From an uncultured Flavobacteriales bacterium (GTDB lineage Bacteria > Bacteroidota > Bacteroidia > Flavobacteriales > Crocinitomicaceae), in assembly GCA_946479985.1 (NCBI GenBank), contig CAMLIF010000139.1, positions 1 through 8,468 of the forward strand: DNA of 8,468 nucleotides, in the 5' to 3' direction. Positions 7,545-8,468 of this stretch are shown here, one piece after another. The notes beneath the pieces were generated by a model. It did no database searches and was not told where the DNA came from. It saw nothing but the letters and a program-made list of their open reading frames with translations. A program made the translations under genes and the position numbers. How positions within the stretch are numbered: position 1 is the first letter of the stretch; every line of letters begins with the position of its first letter.

Positions 7545-7562
7545 TGAAGTAATATTACTTCA
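7545..7562 (-). terminator. Probable terminator of the sco gene
   Basis: TGAAGTAATATTACTTCA is a perfect 18-nt palindrome beginning 8 nt after the sco stop. On the minus strand it is followed by a T-rich tract (ACTTTGTTTTGTT). The stem is AT-rich, so it would be a weak intrinsic terminator; an alternative is an mRNA 3'-end stabiliser. Confidence 0.5.
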
Positions 7563-7570
7563 GGCCGGAA

Positions 7571-8233
7571 TTATTTTTCCTCCAATAACAAATCAATATC
7601 CGCCATCAGCGTCCCAACTGCTTTTTCACTCGTCCCGTCATAAAAACCACGAATTTGAGCATGTTTATCAACCAGCACGAAGAAATTGGTGTGAATGAAA
7701 TCGTTTCCAACATCTCCCTGGTTCCGAACTTCGGCCGGTTTTAAAAGGAAAAGACTTTTACGAGCCAGTTTGTAGAGATCTTCCTTTTTTCCGGTGAGGA
7801 AATGCCATTGTGAATTATCAGCACCATGCGCTTTTGCATAGGCAAGTAACTGAGGTATTGAATCGTGTTCAGGATCAACGGTTACACTAACAATTTGAAC
7901 GTCTTTTTTGTTTTTGAATTTTTGCTGAACACGCTGCATTTGTTGATTCATGATCGGACAAATGGTGCCGCAAGTGGTGAAAAAATACTCGGCAACGTAG
8001 ATTTTTCCTTTCAGTTCTTTGCTTCCGAACGGTTTATTGTTTTGATCTGTAAACGAAAAATTCTGAACGGTATGACCAAACCCTATTCGTTCTATTTCAT
8101 CGTCAACCAAAGCAGAATCAACGTCGATAGGATTAAAAACCTGGAGCTCTTTTTTATCGGAAGGTTTTAATACGAAGTACCCGATGGTAATACTAATCAC
8201 GGATATGATAACAACTGCCCAAATACTTTTCAT
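7571..8233 (-). CDS. sco1: SCO1/SenC family copper chaperone / thiol-disulfide protein
   Basis: Membrane-anchored thioredoxin-fold protein that delivers copper to, or reduces the cysteines of, the CuA site of cytochrome c oxidase subunit II. From the ATG at 8233 it has 220 residues. Residues 3-22 are a single hydrophobic N-terminal anchor without a lipobox cysteine, so the domain should face the periplasm. The SCO motif C88-G-T-I-C92-P and the distal H181 (D-F-I-H-T-N-F) are the expected copper ligands, and V-T-V-D-P-E-H-D (117-124) is the conserved strand-turn. A TTG at 8251 would add six residues but falls inside a promoter-like element. It appears as a single gene with no cox, cyoE or DUF420 neighbour within the window; upstream neighbours beyond 8468 are unseen. 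A role in oxidase assembly is inferred from the family; a general redox role is possible. Confidence 0.94.
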   Translation of the reverse strand: MKSIWAVVIISVISITIGYFVLKPSDKKELQVFNPIDVDSALVDDEIERIGFGHTVQNFSFTDQNNKPFGSKELKGKIYVAEYFFTTCGTICPIMNQQMQRVQQKFKNKKDVQIVSVTVDPEHDSIPQLLAYAKAHGADNSQWHFLTGKKEDLYKLARKSLFLLKPAEVRNQGDVGNDFIHTNFFVLVDKHAQIRGFYDGTSEKAVGTLMADIDLLLEEK

Positions 8234-8248
8234 AATTCTGCCTTTTTG

Positions 8249-8256
8249 CAAAAGTA
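8249..8256 (-). promoter_or_regulatory. Candidate -7 element of the sco promoter
   Basis: Minus-strand TACTTTTG fits TAnnTTTG and lies 15 nt before the ATG at 8233, implying a very short leader. At 20 nt upstream there is GTT rather than TTG, so the -33 part is weak. Confidence 0.4.
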
Positions 8257-8319
8257 CTCATCAAGTGCTTACGGTGAACGTTTGTAATGTCCTACAGAAA
8301 ATTTCCGGAAAATTTTTGT

Positions 8320-8331
8320 GTCAAATTTGAC
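8320..8331. promoter_or_regulatory. 12-nt palindrome upstream of sco
   Basis: GTCAAATTTGAC is a perfect palindrome about 90 nt upstream of the sco ATG; a smaller one, TTTCCGGAAA, lies at 8303-8312. They could be operator half-sites for sco or for a divergent gene beyond the window. No regulator is recognised, and chance is possible in AT-rich DNA. Confidence 0.25.
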
Positions 8332-8353
8332 AAACTATATGATTTGCTGTATT

Positions 8354-8429
8354 CCTATGTTAATCGATCTTCCCTTGCATTCAATCACGCCTATGCTAAT
8401 CCAAAACTATGTAACTCCTATGTTTGTCT
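8354..8429. repeat. Short CCTATG direct repeats in the noncoding window end
   Basis: CCTATGTTAATC (8354-8365), CCTATGCTAATC (8390-8401) and CCTATGTTTGTC (8418-8429) are in direct orientation with start-to-start distances of 36 and 28 nt. The first two differ at one position out of 12. The surrounding 8257-8468 has no supported gene. The third copy contains TATGTTTG, a possible plus-strand -7 element, and GGAG follows at 8460-8463, so a divergent gene could start just past the window. Confidence 0.35.
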
Positions 8430-8468
8430 CAGTCATTATTTTTATAGAAAAGTGAAAAAGGAGCGAGA

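Noticed and set aside
8339..8455. Small plus-strand open frame of 38 codons (ATG at 8339, TGA at 8453-8455)
   Set aside because: It has no ribosome-binding context or recognisable motif, and it overlaps the CCTATG repeats, whose in-frame copies explain the repeated P-M pairs. Chance is the simplest explanation.
1..8468. A new defence, toxin or biosynthetic system in the window
   Set aside because: All large open frames belong to known families (CotH, SdhABC, MFS, SCO), and nothing in their order indicates a joint accessory function.

Overview
The window comes from a Bacteroidota chromosome, most likely an aerobic member of the Flavobacteriales; a Crocinitomicaceae/Fluviicola-like origin is a guess. 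The evidence is a secreted protein ending in a type IX secretion (T9SS) C-terminal sorting domain, an sdhCAB operon with a single long b558-type cytochrome b subunit, and a promoter of the Bacteroidota form (TTG, 19 nt, TAnnTTTG) in front of sdhC. Intergenic DNA is AT-rich and ribosome binding regions are A-rich rather than Shine-Dalgarno-like.

Layout: (1) 1-1458, plus strand: 3' part of a CotH-kinase-family secreted protein with a T9SS tail; its 5' end lies outside the window. (2) 1492-1528: a bidirectional hairpin terminator between two convergent genes. (3) 5338 down to 1547, minus strand: the sdhC-sdhA-sdhB operon, with its own promoter at 5366-5395 and a degenerate palindromic repeat between sdhA and sdhB. 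(4) 5472-5503: a perfect 32-nt palindrome of the same repeat family, separating the operon from the gene upstream. (5) 7360 down to 5519, minus strand: a FucP/GluP-type sugar MFS transporter, enlarged by a mid-protein insertion holding two extra hydrophobic helices and a charged, coiled-coil-like segment. (6) 8233 down to 7571, minus strand: a membrane-anchored SCO1/SenC protein, followed by an AT-rich hairpin terminator. (7) 8234-8468: noncoding DNA with a candidate sco promoter, a 12-nt palindrome and a short CCTATG direct repeat.

Functionally this is mostly core respiratory metabolism. SdhCAB would oxidise succinate and pass electrons to menaquinone (quinone type inferred from the b558 family and the phylum). 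SCO helps build the CuA centre of a terminal cytochrome oxidase. The transporter probably imports a hexose or related sugar. The CotH protein is an unrelated exported protein.

I see no CRISPR array, RNA gene, phage gene, transposase, toxin-antitoxin pair or defence cassette, and nothing here supports a claim of a wholly new system. The points most worth a second look are the covarying palindromic repeat in two sdh-region gaps, the enlarged periplasmic loop of SdhC, and the coiled-coil insertion in the MFS transporter.
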